Assembly (NCBI GenBank): GCA_016185185.1
Contig: JACPOD010000041.1
Span: 1 to 61,492 of the forward strand
Reading direction: 5' to 3'
DNA: 61,492 nucleotides
Source: Sphingobacteriales bacterium
Lineage (GTDB): Bacteria; Bacteroidota; Bacteroidia; Chitinophagales; Chitinophagaceae
Positions 53,354 to 61,492 of the stretch are shown in pieces. The translations under genes and the position numbers were made by a program. The notes beneath the pieces were generated by a model, which saw nothing but the letters and a program-made list of their open reading frames with translations, searched no databases and had not been told where the DNA came from. The stretch's first letter is position 1. Every line of letters begins with the position of its first letter.

Positions 53354-54124
53354 TTATATGGTCCAGGTGGTTAATCCATAATTGGTGAATTGGTAGTTTT
53401 TACAATAACCGCCAAGATTTTCTAATGTTTCAATCACTTTGTATCGTGTATTTACCGGGCAATAAAAGGTCATAAAACCACCCCCACCGGCACCGCTGAT
53501 CTTTCCTCCTGTTGCACCAGCTTTTTTTGCACCTTCATAAATTTCTTCTATTTGGTTATTGGAAATATTTGCCGCCATTAATCTTTTTTGCTGAAATCCA
53601 TAATCCAGTATTTCACCCACTTCATGCAGCCTTCCTTTTAATAAAGCTTCTTTCATCATTTTGGATTGCTCTTTTAACTGGTGCATCGCTTCTATCGATT
53701 TCTCGTTCTTATCATTTACATTTTTCTGTTGTTCTTTAATAATAGTAGCTGATTCACGACTGGTAGATGTAAAATATAAAACGAGATTGTTTTCTAACTC
53801 ATGCAAATATTCAGGGCGGATGCGAAGCGGATTTACGATTACCTTATCGTTGCCATAAAACTCCATAAAATTCACCCCGCCAAAAGTAGCGGCATACTGA
53901 TCTTGTTTACCCCCGGCCAATTGCAGATCCCGGCGTTCAATTTCATACGCATAATGAGCAATGTCATAATCCCCCAACGGAAGTTTAAGCATTTCAGCAA
54001 AGGCGGCAAATAAGGAAATGGTAGCATTTAAAATAGCACCCCCATGCAAATCGCTGTAAGGACTTACATCGGTACCACCACCGGCCAAACCCAATCGAAG
54101 GGGAGCTTTACTTCTGTATATCAT
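53354..54124 (-). pseudogene. Heptose 7-phosphate kinase (HddA) with an internal in-frame deletion
   Basis: A GHMP-type kinase of 256 residues; HddA is normally about 340. The N-terminus SKAPLRLGLAGGGTDVSPYSDLHGG and the segments GGKQDQYAATFGGVNFMEFY, SRESATIIKEQ and ISGAGGGGFM (motif 3) are standard. But residues NATISLFA (about 33-40) are followed directly by AFAEMLKLPLGDYDIAH, where a normal HddA has about 85 more residues including the P-x-x-x-G-L-G-S-S phosphate loop. Without motif 2 ATP cannot be bound normally. The deletion is exactly in frame. It overlaps the GT4 gene by 17 bases. Confidence 0.75.
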
Positions 54125-55268
54125 CTGCCAATTTAAAAATGGCTGCAGTTATGCGAGACCATTTATATTTTTCTTTTTCACTGCGAAGATGCGGCAAAAA
54201 ATAGTTTTCGCCTAATTGAAAGTATTGAATGATCTTTTCAGCAATAGACTGCGGATCAGGCTCTGCAACCAACCCAACCTTTCCATCGGGAACCAATGAA
54301 GGCAGTCCGCCTACATTAGTAACTATCATAGGCTTTTCAAAATGATAGGCAAGGGGGGTAACGCCGCTTTGTGTCGCATTTCGGTAAGGCTGCACCACAC
54401 AATCTGCTGCACACAAATAATATTTCACTTCGCTGTCCGGAATAAAATTTGTTTTTAAAATGACAATATCATCAATCCCATTATCTTTTATTTGCTGCAG
54501 GTAAGGTTTATCATCTTCATAAAATTCACCCGCTATAAGCAGTTTTGGAATTTGTGATTTGGAGTTTGAATTTTGGTTTTTCAAAATCTTCATTGATTCT
54601 AATAAAATATCCAACCCTTTATAAGGACGGATGAACCCAAAAAACAATATTATTAATTCTTCATTATTAATTGCTAATTTCTTCCTTGCCTCTTCTTTTG
54701 AAATGATGCCGCCAAAATTATCGTACAATGGATGCGGAACAAATTGCGCCGGTTTATTTTTATCAAACAAATCTAAATCACTCAAAACTTTTTCGCTCAT
54801 GGTAATACAGGCATCTGCCGCTTTTAAAAAGTAACCAGTAAAAGCTTTGTCACCAGTTCTTTTTTCATGTGGTATTATATTATCAGCAATACAAATTACT
54901 TTGGTATAATGGTTCTTTTTTGCATGCCGTAAAATGGTTCCCAGGCAAGGCCCCATAAAAGGGAGCCAGTAACGAACGATTATTATTTCGGGACGGAGTT
55001 TTTTTAATTCATTACCAACCTGTAACCAGTTGAATGGGTTAATGGAATTGATTTTTATTTGGATCGTTAAATTTTGCGGAGCAGGCTCAGATGAATATTG
55101 AGTTGTGCCGGGAAATAAAAAGTTGGGATATTGTAATGAGAAGGTATAAATGATCACTTCATGGCCTTCCTGCTGAAATTCCCCCGCTAATCGCTCATCA
55201 TAGGAAGCAAGTCCCCCACGCAGTGGGTGTGCGGGGCCAATGATGACTATTTTTTTGCGGTCACTCAT
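54108..55268 (-). CDS. Family 4 glycosyltransferase
   Basis: A 386-residue GT-B enzyme: N-terminal domain IGPAHPLRGGLASYDERLA (acceptor side, GG-loop), and C-terminal donor domain with ILFFGFIRPYKGLDILLESM, the EX7E-region AYHFEKPMIVTNVGGLPSLV and DGKVGLVAEPD. Retaining transfer from a nucleotide sugar; GDP-heptose is a plausible donor given the overlapping HddA gene and GmhA and HddC. Probably involved in a surface polysaccharide. Confidence 0.9.
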   Translation of the reverse strand: MSDRKKIVIIGPAHPLRGGLASYDERLAGEFQQEGHEVIIYTFSLQYPNFLFPGTTQYSSEPAPQNLTIQIKINSINPFNWLQVGNELKKLRPEIIIVRYWLPFMGPCLGTILRHAKKNHYTKVICIADNIIPHEKRTGDKAFTGYFLKAADACITMSEKVLSDLDLFDKNKPAQFVPHPLYDNFGGIISKEEARKKLAINNEELIILFFGFIRPYKGLDILLESMKILKNQNSNSKSQIPKLLIAGEFYEDDKPYLQQIKDNGIDDIVILKTNFIPDSEVKYYLCAADCVVQPYRNATQSGVTPLAYHFEKPMIVTNVGGLPSLVPDGKVGLVAEPDPQSIAEKIIQYFQLGENYFLPHLRSEKEKYKWSRITAAIFKLADDIQK

Positions 55269-55300
55269 CCTGCAAATATCATGGTGTTTGCTTAGAAAAA

Positions 55301-56248
55301 TTAAGATTCAATACCTGTTTTCGTTTCAATGAGATAGTAGTTGCGTTCAGGGGCATTACGGGAAATCAGTTCTCCTAAAAATCCAGCCAGGAATAATTGT
55401 GTTCCTATAATCATTGCAGCCAATGCAATATAAAAACTGGGGCGATTGGTTAAGGAAAATTCAGACTCCATCAATTTGGTGGCAATCAAATAAATACTTA
55501 CTGCAAATCCTAAAAGAAAAAATAAAGTGCCCCACAAACCAAAAAAGTGCATTGGCCGTTTTCCAAACTTGCCGACAAATGTAATGGAAGCCAGATCCAA
55601 AAAACCATTGATAAACCTGCTCCAGCCAAACTTTGTAGTGCCGTATTTTCTTTTACGGTGCTCTACTACTTTTTCACCAATCTTTTTAAAACCCGAAGTT
55701 TTGGCAAGCACCGGAATATAACGATGCATTTCGCCATATACTTCAATACTTTTCACTACTTTTTTATTATAGGCTTTTAAACCACAGTTAAAGTCATGAA
55801 GCTTAATACCCGAAATGCTGCGGGTAGCAGCATTAAATAATTTAGAGGGAATATTTTTGGTAAACGTATTATCGTACCTTTTCTTTTTCCAGCCACTTAC
55901 CAGGTCAAATTTATCTTCCAGTATCATCTTTCTCAGAGCTGGAATTTCATCGGGGCTATCCTGGAGATCTGCATCCATGGTTATCACTACATCACCCTTT
56001 GCTGCTTTAAACGCTTCGTTGAGAGCGGCCGATTTCCCATAATTACGCTGAAACTTTATTCCTTTTATACAATTGTTTTGGGAACGTAGCGATTCAATAA
56101 CCTTCCAGGATTCATCTGTACTTCCATCATCCACAAAGATCACTTCATACAAAAAATTATTTTCCTGCATTACTTTTTCGATCCATGCCGTTAATTCCGG
56201 CAAAGATTCTTCTTCATTAAGCAATGGTATTACAACAGATATATCCAT
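55301..56248 (-). CDS. Family 2 glycosyltransferase with two C-terminal spans (GtrB/DPM-like)
   Basis: A 315-residue protein: GT-A fold with VIPLLNEEESLPELT, FVDDGSTDES (38-47), NYGKSAALNEAFKAAKGDVVITMDADLQDSP (DxD at about 92-94) and FNCGLKAYNKKV. Two C-terminal spans (about 235-255, 268-292) anchor it. It resembles undecaprenyl-phosphate glucosyl or mannosyl transferases that prime surface-sugar modification. It is 32 bases upstream of the GT4 gene. Confidence 0.9.
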   Translation of the reverse strand: MDISVVIPLLNEEESLPELTAWIEKVMQENNFLYEVIFVDDGSTDESWKVIESLRSQNNCIKGIKFQRNYGKSAALNEAFKAAKGDVVITMDADLQDSPDEIPALRKMILEDKFDLVSGWKKKRYDNTFTKNIPSKLFNAATRSISGIKLHDFNCGLKAYNKKVVKSIEVYGEMHRYIPVLAKTSGFKKIGEKVVEHRKRKYGTTKFGWSRFINGFLDLASITFVGKFGKRPMHFFGLWGTLFFLLGFAVSIYLIATKLMESEFSLTNRPSFYIALAAMIIGTQLFLAGFLGELISRNAPERNYYLIETKTGIES

Positions 56249-56256
56249 TTACTTGA

Positions 56257-56769
56257 TTATGCTTGTTGAAAAGGGGAAGGAGGATTTTTTTTGGCGACAC
56301 CAGCACCAATTAATGAAGCAATTACACCAGCAAGCAGGTACCAGAAAATTAATCCAATTATCATAAAAAGGGTAAATGATTTCTTCATCATTTCCATTCC
56401 GGCATCTATCTGAGCCTGCGTAACGCCTTCTCTTGCTGACATTTGTTCCTGTGCTTTCTCCATAATTTTTTCTTTCATCTCAGGAAAGATATATCCAAAG
56501 GCTATCGAATAGAGAATCATTATACACGTAATTACAGCAGCTGTTTTAAATCCATGAGCAAAGAGATTACCAAAAGTTACGGCATTATCTTTTTCCTTTC
56601 CGTATAAAAGAACACCCCATATAATTGCTGCAATGTATATAAGCATTACAACATATTGATTCCAGGTTTCAAGATACAATCCTGTAAAATAAAATGCCAG
56701 ACCGAGTACAATCAGAATTAAGGAAATGATCAATCCCTTGGTAACATGCGATGTAATTTTCTTTTCCAT
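56257..56769 (-). CDS. DUF4199 membrane protein
   Basis: A 170-residue protein with four spans (about 12-32, 37-54, 71-95, 131-155) and a charged loop EKIMEKAQEQMSAREGVTQAQIDAGMEMMKK between spans 3 and 4, the standard layout of DUF4199, a Bacteroidota family of unknown function. In many members of the phylum it sits next to a GT2 and dihydroorotase, as here; the order is conserved and may reflect an operon. Confidence 0.88.
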   Translation of the reverse strand: MEKKITSHVTKGLIISLILIVLGLAFYFTGLYLETWNQYVVMLIYIAAIIWGVLLYGKEKDNAVTFGNLFAHGFKTAAVITCIMILYSIAFGYIFPEMKEKIMEKAQEQMSAREGVTQAQIDAGMEMMKKSFTLFMIIGLIFWYLLAGVIASLIGAGVAKKNPPSPFQQA

Positions 56770-56780
56770 ATAGCAGTTTT

Positions 56781-58043
56781 TTAAACGTTCAAAAATAAAT
56801 GGTCTTTATGAATTATACCAATAACTTTTCCTTTAAGTTTTTTACCAACAAAAGGAGAGTTTTTGGATTTTGATTTGATCATACCTTCTGTAAATTCAAA
56901 AACAGTTGTGGTGTCAAATAATGTTATGTTAGCTTTTTCACCTTCCCTGATAACCGGAATTTCTTTACCAATAATATTCCTGGAATTAATTGCCATCATC
57001 TCCACCCATTTATCTATTGGTATCAGATCAAGTGAATTTGTTACAGCAAAAGCAGTTTCCAGCCCGATCATCCCGTATTGTGCATATTCAAATTCACAGG
57101 TCTTATCATCCCAGTGTTGCGGTTGGTGATGGGTGGCAATACAATCTACAACCCCTGATGTTACCGCTTCTCTGAGTGCCTGCATCTCTTCTCTTGTACG
57201 TAAGGGTGGATTTACTTTTAAATTAGTATCGTAAGTTTGAAGGTCTTCATCACAGAAGTAAAGGTGATACGGCGTAACCGAACAACTTACTTTTATACCA
57301 CTGTCTTTTGCTCTTTTTACATATTCAAGTGATTTTTTTGTAGTAACACCTGTAAAATGCAATTTAGAATCAGCATATCTTGCCAGTTTAATATCCCGGG
57401 CAATCATAATTTCTTCTGCAATGGCGGGTTTTCCGGGTAATCCCAGCCTGGTAGAAATAATTCCTTCATGCATCAATCCTCCACTGCCTATCGTTTTGTC
57501 ATCGGGTACCTGTATCACCACACCATCAATTGCCTTTACGTATTGCAATGCTTTTATTAATAAGCCTGCTGATTGAACAGAATGAATACCATCACCAAAT
57601 GCTTTGGCCCCGCTGTTATACATATCGTACATTTCAGCAAGTTCTTTTCCTTCACAATTTTTAGTAATGGCAGCTATCGGATGAATGTTAACGGTTAGTA
57701 ATTTTGATTTTTGAACAATGTATTCCACCTGTGCCTTTGTATATACCGGAGGATTTGTATTGGGCATCACTAATACTTCCGTAAACCCTCCGGCTGCTGC
57801 TGCGGCTGCACCTGTCTCCAGCGATTCTTTATGTTCTTTTCCGGGATCACAAAAATTTGCAAACATATCCACCCAACCGGGTGAAACACGGCAATCTTTT
57901 TCATCAATAATGGTATCAGCCGTTACAGAAAGACTGCTGCCTATTTGTTTAATGAACCCGTTTTCAATAAAAATATCTTTACTATTTCCGTTGTGTGGAG
58001 AGTTGGGGTCAGTAATAAGAGCACCTTTTATTAAAATCGTCAT
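56781..58043 (-). CDS. Dihydroorotase-family protein lacking the HxH metal motif
   Basis: A 420-residue amidohydrolase of the PyrC/dihydroorotase family: ILIKGALITDPNSPHNG, GWVDMFANFCDPGKEHKESLETG, and GGFTEVLVMPNTNPP. In catalytic members the segment after D is H-x-H (DxHxHxR); here it is DMFANFCDPG, so both metal ligands are absent. C-terminal ATHHQPQHWDDK retains some His. Bacteroidota commonly carry this form, and it may be a non-catalytic or otherwise adapted subunit; a second, HxH-containing copy would be needed for pyrimidine synthesis. Confidence 0.8.
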   Translation of the reverse strand: MTILIKGALITDPNSPHNGNSKDIFIENGFIKQIGSSLSVTADTIIDEKDCRVSPGWVDMFANFCDPGKEHKESLETGAAAAAAGGFTEVLVMPNTNPPVYTKAQVEYIVQKSKLLTVNIHPIAAITKNCEGKELAEMYDMYNSGAKAFGDGIHSVQSAGLLIKALQYVKAIDGVVIQVPDDKTIGSGGLMHEGIISTRLGLPGKPAIAEEIMIARDIKLARYADSKLHFTGVTTKKSLEYVKRAKDSGIKVSCSVTPYHLYFCDEDLQTYDTNLKVNPPLRTREEMQALREAVTSGVVDCIATHHQPQHWDDKTCEFEYAQYGMIGLETAFAVTNSLDLIPIDKWVEMMAINSRNIIGKEIPVIREGEKANITLFDTTTVFEFTEGMIKSKSKNSPFVGKKLKGKVIGIIHKDHLFLNV

Positions 58044-58134
58044 GAGTTGTTTTAGGAGGCGATTTGGTTGCGCTAAGATAGATTTTCTGGGGCAAATAAA
58101 TGCTATTTGATTTTTATTGAAAACATTTTACCCG

Positions 58135-58142
58135 TACTTTTG
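58135..58142 (+). promoter_or_regulatory. -7 element for the tRNA-Pro gene
   Basis: TACTTTTG matches TAnnTTTG and lies 28 bases before the tRNA 5' end. The -33 element is not clear at the expected distance. Confidence 0.4.
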
Positions 58143-58169
58143 CCGCCGCATTGGAACCAATGCAGGTTT

Positions 58170-58246
58170 CGGGTGGTGGCGCAGCCCGGTAGCGTACTTG
58201 CATGGGGTGCAAGGGGTCGCTGGTTCGAATCCAGTCCACCCGACCA
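58170..58246 (+). tRNA. tRNA-Pro (anticodon GGG)
   Basis: A 77-base cloverleaf including an encoded CCA. Acceptor CGGGTGG pairs with CCACCCG, the anticodon stem is CTTGC/GCAAG with loop ATGGGGT so the anticodon is GGG, and the T arm holds GGTTCGAATCC. It reads CCC and by wobble CCT codons. Confidence 0.95.
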
Positions 58247-58275
58247 AAAAGCTCACAGTAATGTGGGCTTTTTTA
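58247..58275 (+). terminator. Terminator of tRNA-Pro
   Basis: AAAAGCTCACA (58247-58257) pairs with TGTGGGCTTTT (58262-58272, one G-T), loop GTAA, followed by TTAA. It begins directly after the tRNA. Confidence 0.75.
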
Positions 58276-58343
58276 ATGAAGTGATGGATAAATTAGAAGA
58301 ATTTTTACGGGTACTAAACAGGAATAATTTATTTTCACATTGC

Positions 58344-60386
58344 ATGAAGTATAGAATCGGGATTGTTTTATTTTTATTATTGACTGCTGCCGGGCAAACA
58401 AATCTTTTTGCACAACCTTCATCATCTTATGCAAACAGGCTAAGAGGTTTATCTGGTCGTTTTGGGGGAGGTTCTGGTGGCGCTTCTGCAACCGGAGGTA
58501 ACCTGGATAGTTTACAGCACAGAGACCCGCTTGAAGATTCCATTACAATCCGTTTCAGGCTACTGGATGATACCCGAAGTTTTACTTTCGACTCATCCAT
58601 CAACGATTTTTACAACAGGTTTCCTGTGCCGTATAATTATGTAACACTCGGTAACGATGGGAATGCGGCAAGACCAATAATTTTTTCGCCTTATTTAAAA
58701 CCGGGATGGGATGCCGGGTTCCATATTTTTGATACCTATACCTACAAACCGGAGGAAGCCAGGTTTTTTACCACAACAAGGCCTTATACCTTATTGAACT
58801 ACGTATTGGGGAGTAAGCAGGAACAAATGATAACTGTTCAGCATACACAAAATATAAAACCAAACTGGAATTTCTCTGTTCAATACCGATTAATAAATTC
58901 ACCGGGCTTTTTTGCAAAACAAAATTCCAATCATAATAATTACCAGTTTACTTCCTGGTATAATTCAAAAAACAGGAGGTACACTGCTTATTTCTTATTA
59001 ATTAACAATAAACTTGCTTCTTCTGAAAACGGGGGGATCACCAACGATTCTTTGCTCGAAGATGAAATATACAGGCGTGACAGGATTACGGTACCTACAA
59101 ATATTGGTGGTGAAGCCAGCCTTGCCCGAAATTATTTTTCAACAGCTGTAACCACGGGTAATAAATACAACCAGTTTACTTTTTTATACCGTCATCAGTA
59201 CGATTTAGGTAAGAAAGATTCTATTGTTACAGATTCTGCTGCCATCCCGCTGTTTTTTCCAAAATTACGTTTTGAACATACGTTGAAGTATGCTACTTAT
59301 ACCTATCGCTTTATCGATGCTAAAGCTGACAGTAATTATTACGCTTCTAATTATGGTATTGTTGGCAAACCAGTTTTGTTTGCAATTGATACCATGGATA
59401 AATGGAAAGAGATCGTTAATGATTTTTCAGTTTACCAGTTTCCTGAAATGAAAAATCTTCAGCAGTTCATTAAGGTGGGTGCTTCGCTCCAGAATTTACA
59501 GGCCAGCTTTGGAACGGTTACTAAAAAATATTATAATATTTTTTTTCATGGAGAGTACCGGAATAAAAGCCGGAATAAAAAATGGGACATTGAATTAAAC
59601 GGTGAGTTTTACCTCAATGGACTTAACAGTGGAAATTATTCTGCCAATGCTTTTCTGCGAAGATTGATTGGTAAAAAACTGGGGTATCTTGAATTAGGGT
59701 TTCACAATATCAACCGTTCGCCTTCTTATATATTTGATGGGTTAAGTAATTTTAATTTAGACCCATCGAACAACGGGCTTAACAAAGAAAATATAACCAA
59801 TATATATGCAGGCTACGAATTGCCGCAATACCGGCTTAAATTAAGTGGTAATTATAACCTCATCAGCAACTACACCTATTTTACCCAATTGTATAAAATA
59901 AACCAGGAGGGAACACTCTTTAATATTTTACAATTAAGATTAGAGAAAGAATTCCGTTTTCGTAAGCACTGGCATTGGTATATTGATGCGGTTTTACAGC
60001 AAGCGGATGGAACTGCGCCTGTAAATGTGCCTTTACTTTTTGTCCGTAACCGGTTTACCTACGAAGGGGTTTTCTTTAAGAACCTGAATCTTTGTACCGG
60101 GGTGGAGCTGCGTTATAATACTGCTTACAAAGCCGATGCTTATTCGCCTTATAACGGGCAATTTTATTATCAGAATGAGAAGACGATCAAAAATAAAACC
60201 CCCGACTTCTCAGCATTCTTAAATTTCCGTATCCGAAGCTTTACGTCCTTTATAAGACTTGAAAACCTTAATACAGTGGAGTTTACACCCAAGTTTGGTT
60301 TCCTCAGGAATAATTTCGGAACCCCGCATTATCCATATCCTGGCTTATTAGTAAGAGTGGGTATATGGTGGACTTTTGTAAATTAG
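58344..60386 (+). CDS. Putative outer-membrane porin (Porin_10-type)
   Basis: From ATG 58344 the protein is 680 residues, with a signal peptide MKYRIGIVLFLLLTAAGQTNLFA cut before QPS. A long open frame continues leftward through the tRNA and its terminator, so earlier starts are rejected. The mature protein has a short Gly-rich linker (LSGRFGGGSGGASATGG) then repeated amphipathic strands with aromatic girdles (FYNRFPVPYNYVTLGN, NWNFSVQYRLINSPGFF, TSWYNSKNRRYTAYFLL) up to LLVRVGIWWTFVN. This fits the Bacteroidota putative porin family. Substrate unknown. Confidence 0.85.
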   Translation: MKYRIGIVLFLLLTAAGQTNLFAQPSSSYANRLRGLSGRFGGGSGGASATGGNLDSLQHRDPLEDSITIRFRLLDDTRSFTFDSSINDFYNRFPVPYNYVTLGNDGNAARPIIFSPYLKPGWDAGFHIFDTYTYKPEEARFFTTTRPYTLLNYVLGSKQEQMITVQHTQNIKPNWNFSVQYRLINSPGFFAKQNSNHNNYQFTSWYNSKNRRYTAYFLLINNKLASSENGGITNDSLLEDEIYRRDRITVPTNIGGEASLARNYFSTAVTTGNKYNQFTFLYRHQYDLGKKDSIVTDSAAIPLFFPKLRFEHTLKYATYTYRFIDAKADSNYYASNYGIVGKPVLFAIDTMDKWKEIVNDFSVYQFPEMKNLQQFIKVGASLQNLQASFGTVTKKYYNIFFHGEYRNKSRNKKWDIELNGEFYLNGLNSGNYSANAFLRRLIGKKLGYLELGFHNINRSPSYIFDGLSNFNLDPSNNGLNKENITNIYAGYELPQYRLKLSGNYNLISNYTYFTQLYKINQEGTLFNILQLRLEKEFRFRKHWHWYIDAVLQQADGTAPVNVPLLFVRNRFTYEGVFFKNLNLCTGVELRYNTAYKADAYSPYNGQFYYQNEKTIKNKTPDFSAFLNFRIRSFTSFIRLENLNTVEFTPKFGFLRNNFGTPHYPYPGLLVRVGIWWTFVN

Positions 60387-60424
60387 TTAACACAGATGTG
60401 CGGGTTACATATTATTTTTGCAGA

Positions 60425-60816
60425 GTGAAGAAAATTATCATTGGCATACTGGCATTTTGTATCTCGTAACAACCAGCGGGGTGGTGGTTACAATACATTA
60501 TTGCATGGGAAAAATTTCTTCAGCAGATTACGGAGTGGCCAATGTTCATTTTTGTGATAAATGCGGGATAAAAGAATCCGGTAAAAAGAAGGGTTGCTGT
60601 CATTCCGAAAATAAAATTTATAAAATTGACGATTCGCACAACTTTGTAAAAGCATCATCAGATTTAGTTAAAATAACTGCAACAGTTCCTGGCAGGATAA
60701 TTAATGCAGAACAACCTGTCCATGATACAGAAACGCTTCTGGCTCTTCAATACCACTCACCGCCCGATAAACGAAGAACAGTTGTTTATCTTTACAATAA
60801 CGTTTTCAGGATTTGA
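60425..60816 (+). pseudogene. HYC_CC_PP-family protein with a frameshift in the signal peptide
   Basis: From GTG 60425 the frame reads VKKIIIGILAFC then closes at TAA. In the frame one base over the sequence continues LVTTSGVVVTIHYCMGKISSADYG, then CDKCGIKESGKKKGCCHS and later QYHSPPDK: the HYC, CC and PP motifs that name the family. Adding one T to the T4 run at about 60460 gives an unbroken signal peptide VKKIIIGILAFLYLVTTSGVV. So either a T was lost in the genome or the run was miscounted in the sequence. The family is Bacteroidota-specific, often near metal-related TonB receptors. An alternative start at TTG 60418 would lack a proper signal. Confidence 0.7.
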
Positions 60817-61002
60817 TATTTCTCTCCTTTGTTCACTGTTCAGCATTCTGTTGAACGGTTTTTATTTTTACTTATTTAATTTTTAAAAAAATTTAATACC
60901 CCGTTGTGCGATTCCTAAAATGTGGATATGTGAAAAAAGAGATTGTACATAAAAGCCAATACAGTACAATATTTGCTTAGAAAAAGCACTTACATTTTTT
61001 CT

Positions 61003-61492
61003 ATGCACAACCTCAAAACAAATTTCGACAAGATTTACAATGTTGTCAAAAGTTCTTTGTCAGACAAATTAAACAGTCAGGATAATTTGTAATTTTATAC
61101 CGGCAACCAAAGATGAACGACTGCAGCATCATCACTCTTTCGATTTGTGCCGAATCATTGGGAATTGATTCTGAAAATTATCTGTGGAGTAAATTAAAAA
61201 GGATTACGGGATAGATTTTCCTGATTTGATAGACCGGAGCAACTTCAATAAACGACGGCGAAGGTTACAACTTTTTATTCACGAAGTGAGTAAAAAATTG
61301 GCAGCAGAGCTCAATGAAGGAGAAGATGTTTTTGTTCAGAAAATCAAGAATAAGGATTGAGACTTTATTTTCTCAATTATGCGACCAGATGATGTTAAGA
61401 AGAAACTATGCTAAATCGCTGACAGGATTAAAAACAAGACTGATAAGTAAAATTGCCGCAGTAACATTGCTGCAATGGATTAATTATCATAA
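61003..61492 (+). mobile_element. IS982-family transposase, degenerate and cut by the window edge
   Basis: Three frames are needed to read one transposase. 61003: MHNLKTNFDKIYNVVKSSLS. 61113-61211: MNDCSIITLSICAESLGIDSENYLWSKLK, the N-terminal IS982 signature. Next frame, to 61357: KDYGIDFPDLIDRSNFNKRRRRLQLFIHEV, the second signature. From 61389: LRRNYAKSLTGLKTRLISKIAAVTLLQWINY, the family's C-terminal block. The catalytic middle with the DDE residues is missing between 61360 and 61389. So this is a dead copy with frameshifts and an internal deletion. Its right end may be outside the window; I see no clear terminal inverted repeat on the left. Confidence 0.75.

Noticed and set aside
58107-58343. 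N-terminal extension of the porin gene
   Set aside because: The open frame runs through tRNA-Pro and its terminator; a proper signal peptide starts at 58344.

Overview
The window looks like a chromosomal stretch from a member of the Bacteroidota, most likely near Chitinophagaceae. The grounds are families typical of that phylum (putative porin family, DUF4199, DoxX/BT_3928-type, HYC_CC_PP, paired DUF4331 proteins, regulatory-domain TonB receptor), AT-rich intergenic DNA, and promoters that fit the Bacteroidota consensus TTTG-N19-21-TAnnTTTG. The phylum call is firm; the family call is inference.

Bases 1 to about 9,900 are an accessory, defence-rich and decaying region. In order it holds an hsdS remnant, an AbiEi/AbiEii type IV toxin-antitoxin pair, a complete type I restriction subunit HsdR overlapping it, two small unknown genes bounded by a shared cassette-like repeat, a HipA-like kinase (frameshifted) overlapping a protein that joins a HipA-N/HipS-like half to a HIRAN domain, a wrecked SRAP peptidase, a ~195-bp tandem repeat array and a glyoxalase-like remnant. 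The kinase plus HIRAN pair is the best candidate here for an undescribed system.

From 9,900 to 15,400 lie a secreted unknown and a two-component module split over three overlapping genes (membrane protein, histidine kinase without sensor domain, NarL-type regulator). Two near-identical palindromic sites follow it, upstream of a small membrane-anchored protein and a sialidase-like beta-propeller protein.

From 15,400 to 37,500 the content is mostly core: GNAT, FAD/Fe-S dehydrogenase, Ndk, DHH phosphoesterase, FKBP lipoprotein, a membrane protein/GT2 pair, FolP, DUF1599, DoxX-like, an oligopeptide-type permease, DUF721 and RecF, PdhA, a TPR protein with RibH, and a LutA-like protein. From 37,500 to 42,200 is a possible metal or cofactor acquisition group: TPR lipoprotein, HupE/UreJ-like membrane protein, TonB-dependent receptor, a His-rich small protein and two half-length DUF4331 proteins.

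From 42,400 to 58,100 come EVE, DUF4349, a GT87-like membrane protein, a class III sirtuin, a putative metallopeptidase, a cupin, saccharopine dehydrogenase, PdhB (about 15 kb from PdhA), a broken YdcF-like gene, and a GDP-heptose branch (HddC-GmhB fusion, GmhA, and an HddA that has lost its central ATP-binding motif) with two glycosyltransferases, DUF4199 and a dihydroorotase homologue lacking the HxH metal motif. The last 3.4 kb carry tRNA-Pro(GGG), a porin, a frameshifted HYC_CC_PP gene and a degenerate IS982-type transposase at the edge.

Broken genes are unusually many: at least three in-frame stops, several single-base frameshifts and two clean internal deletions. This could be real decay or residual assembly error; raw reads would decide. 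Nothing here was checked with a database search; all family calls are from recognised motifs.
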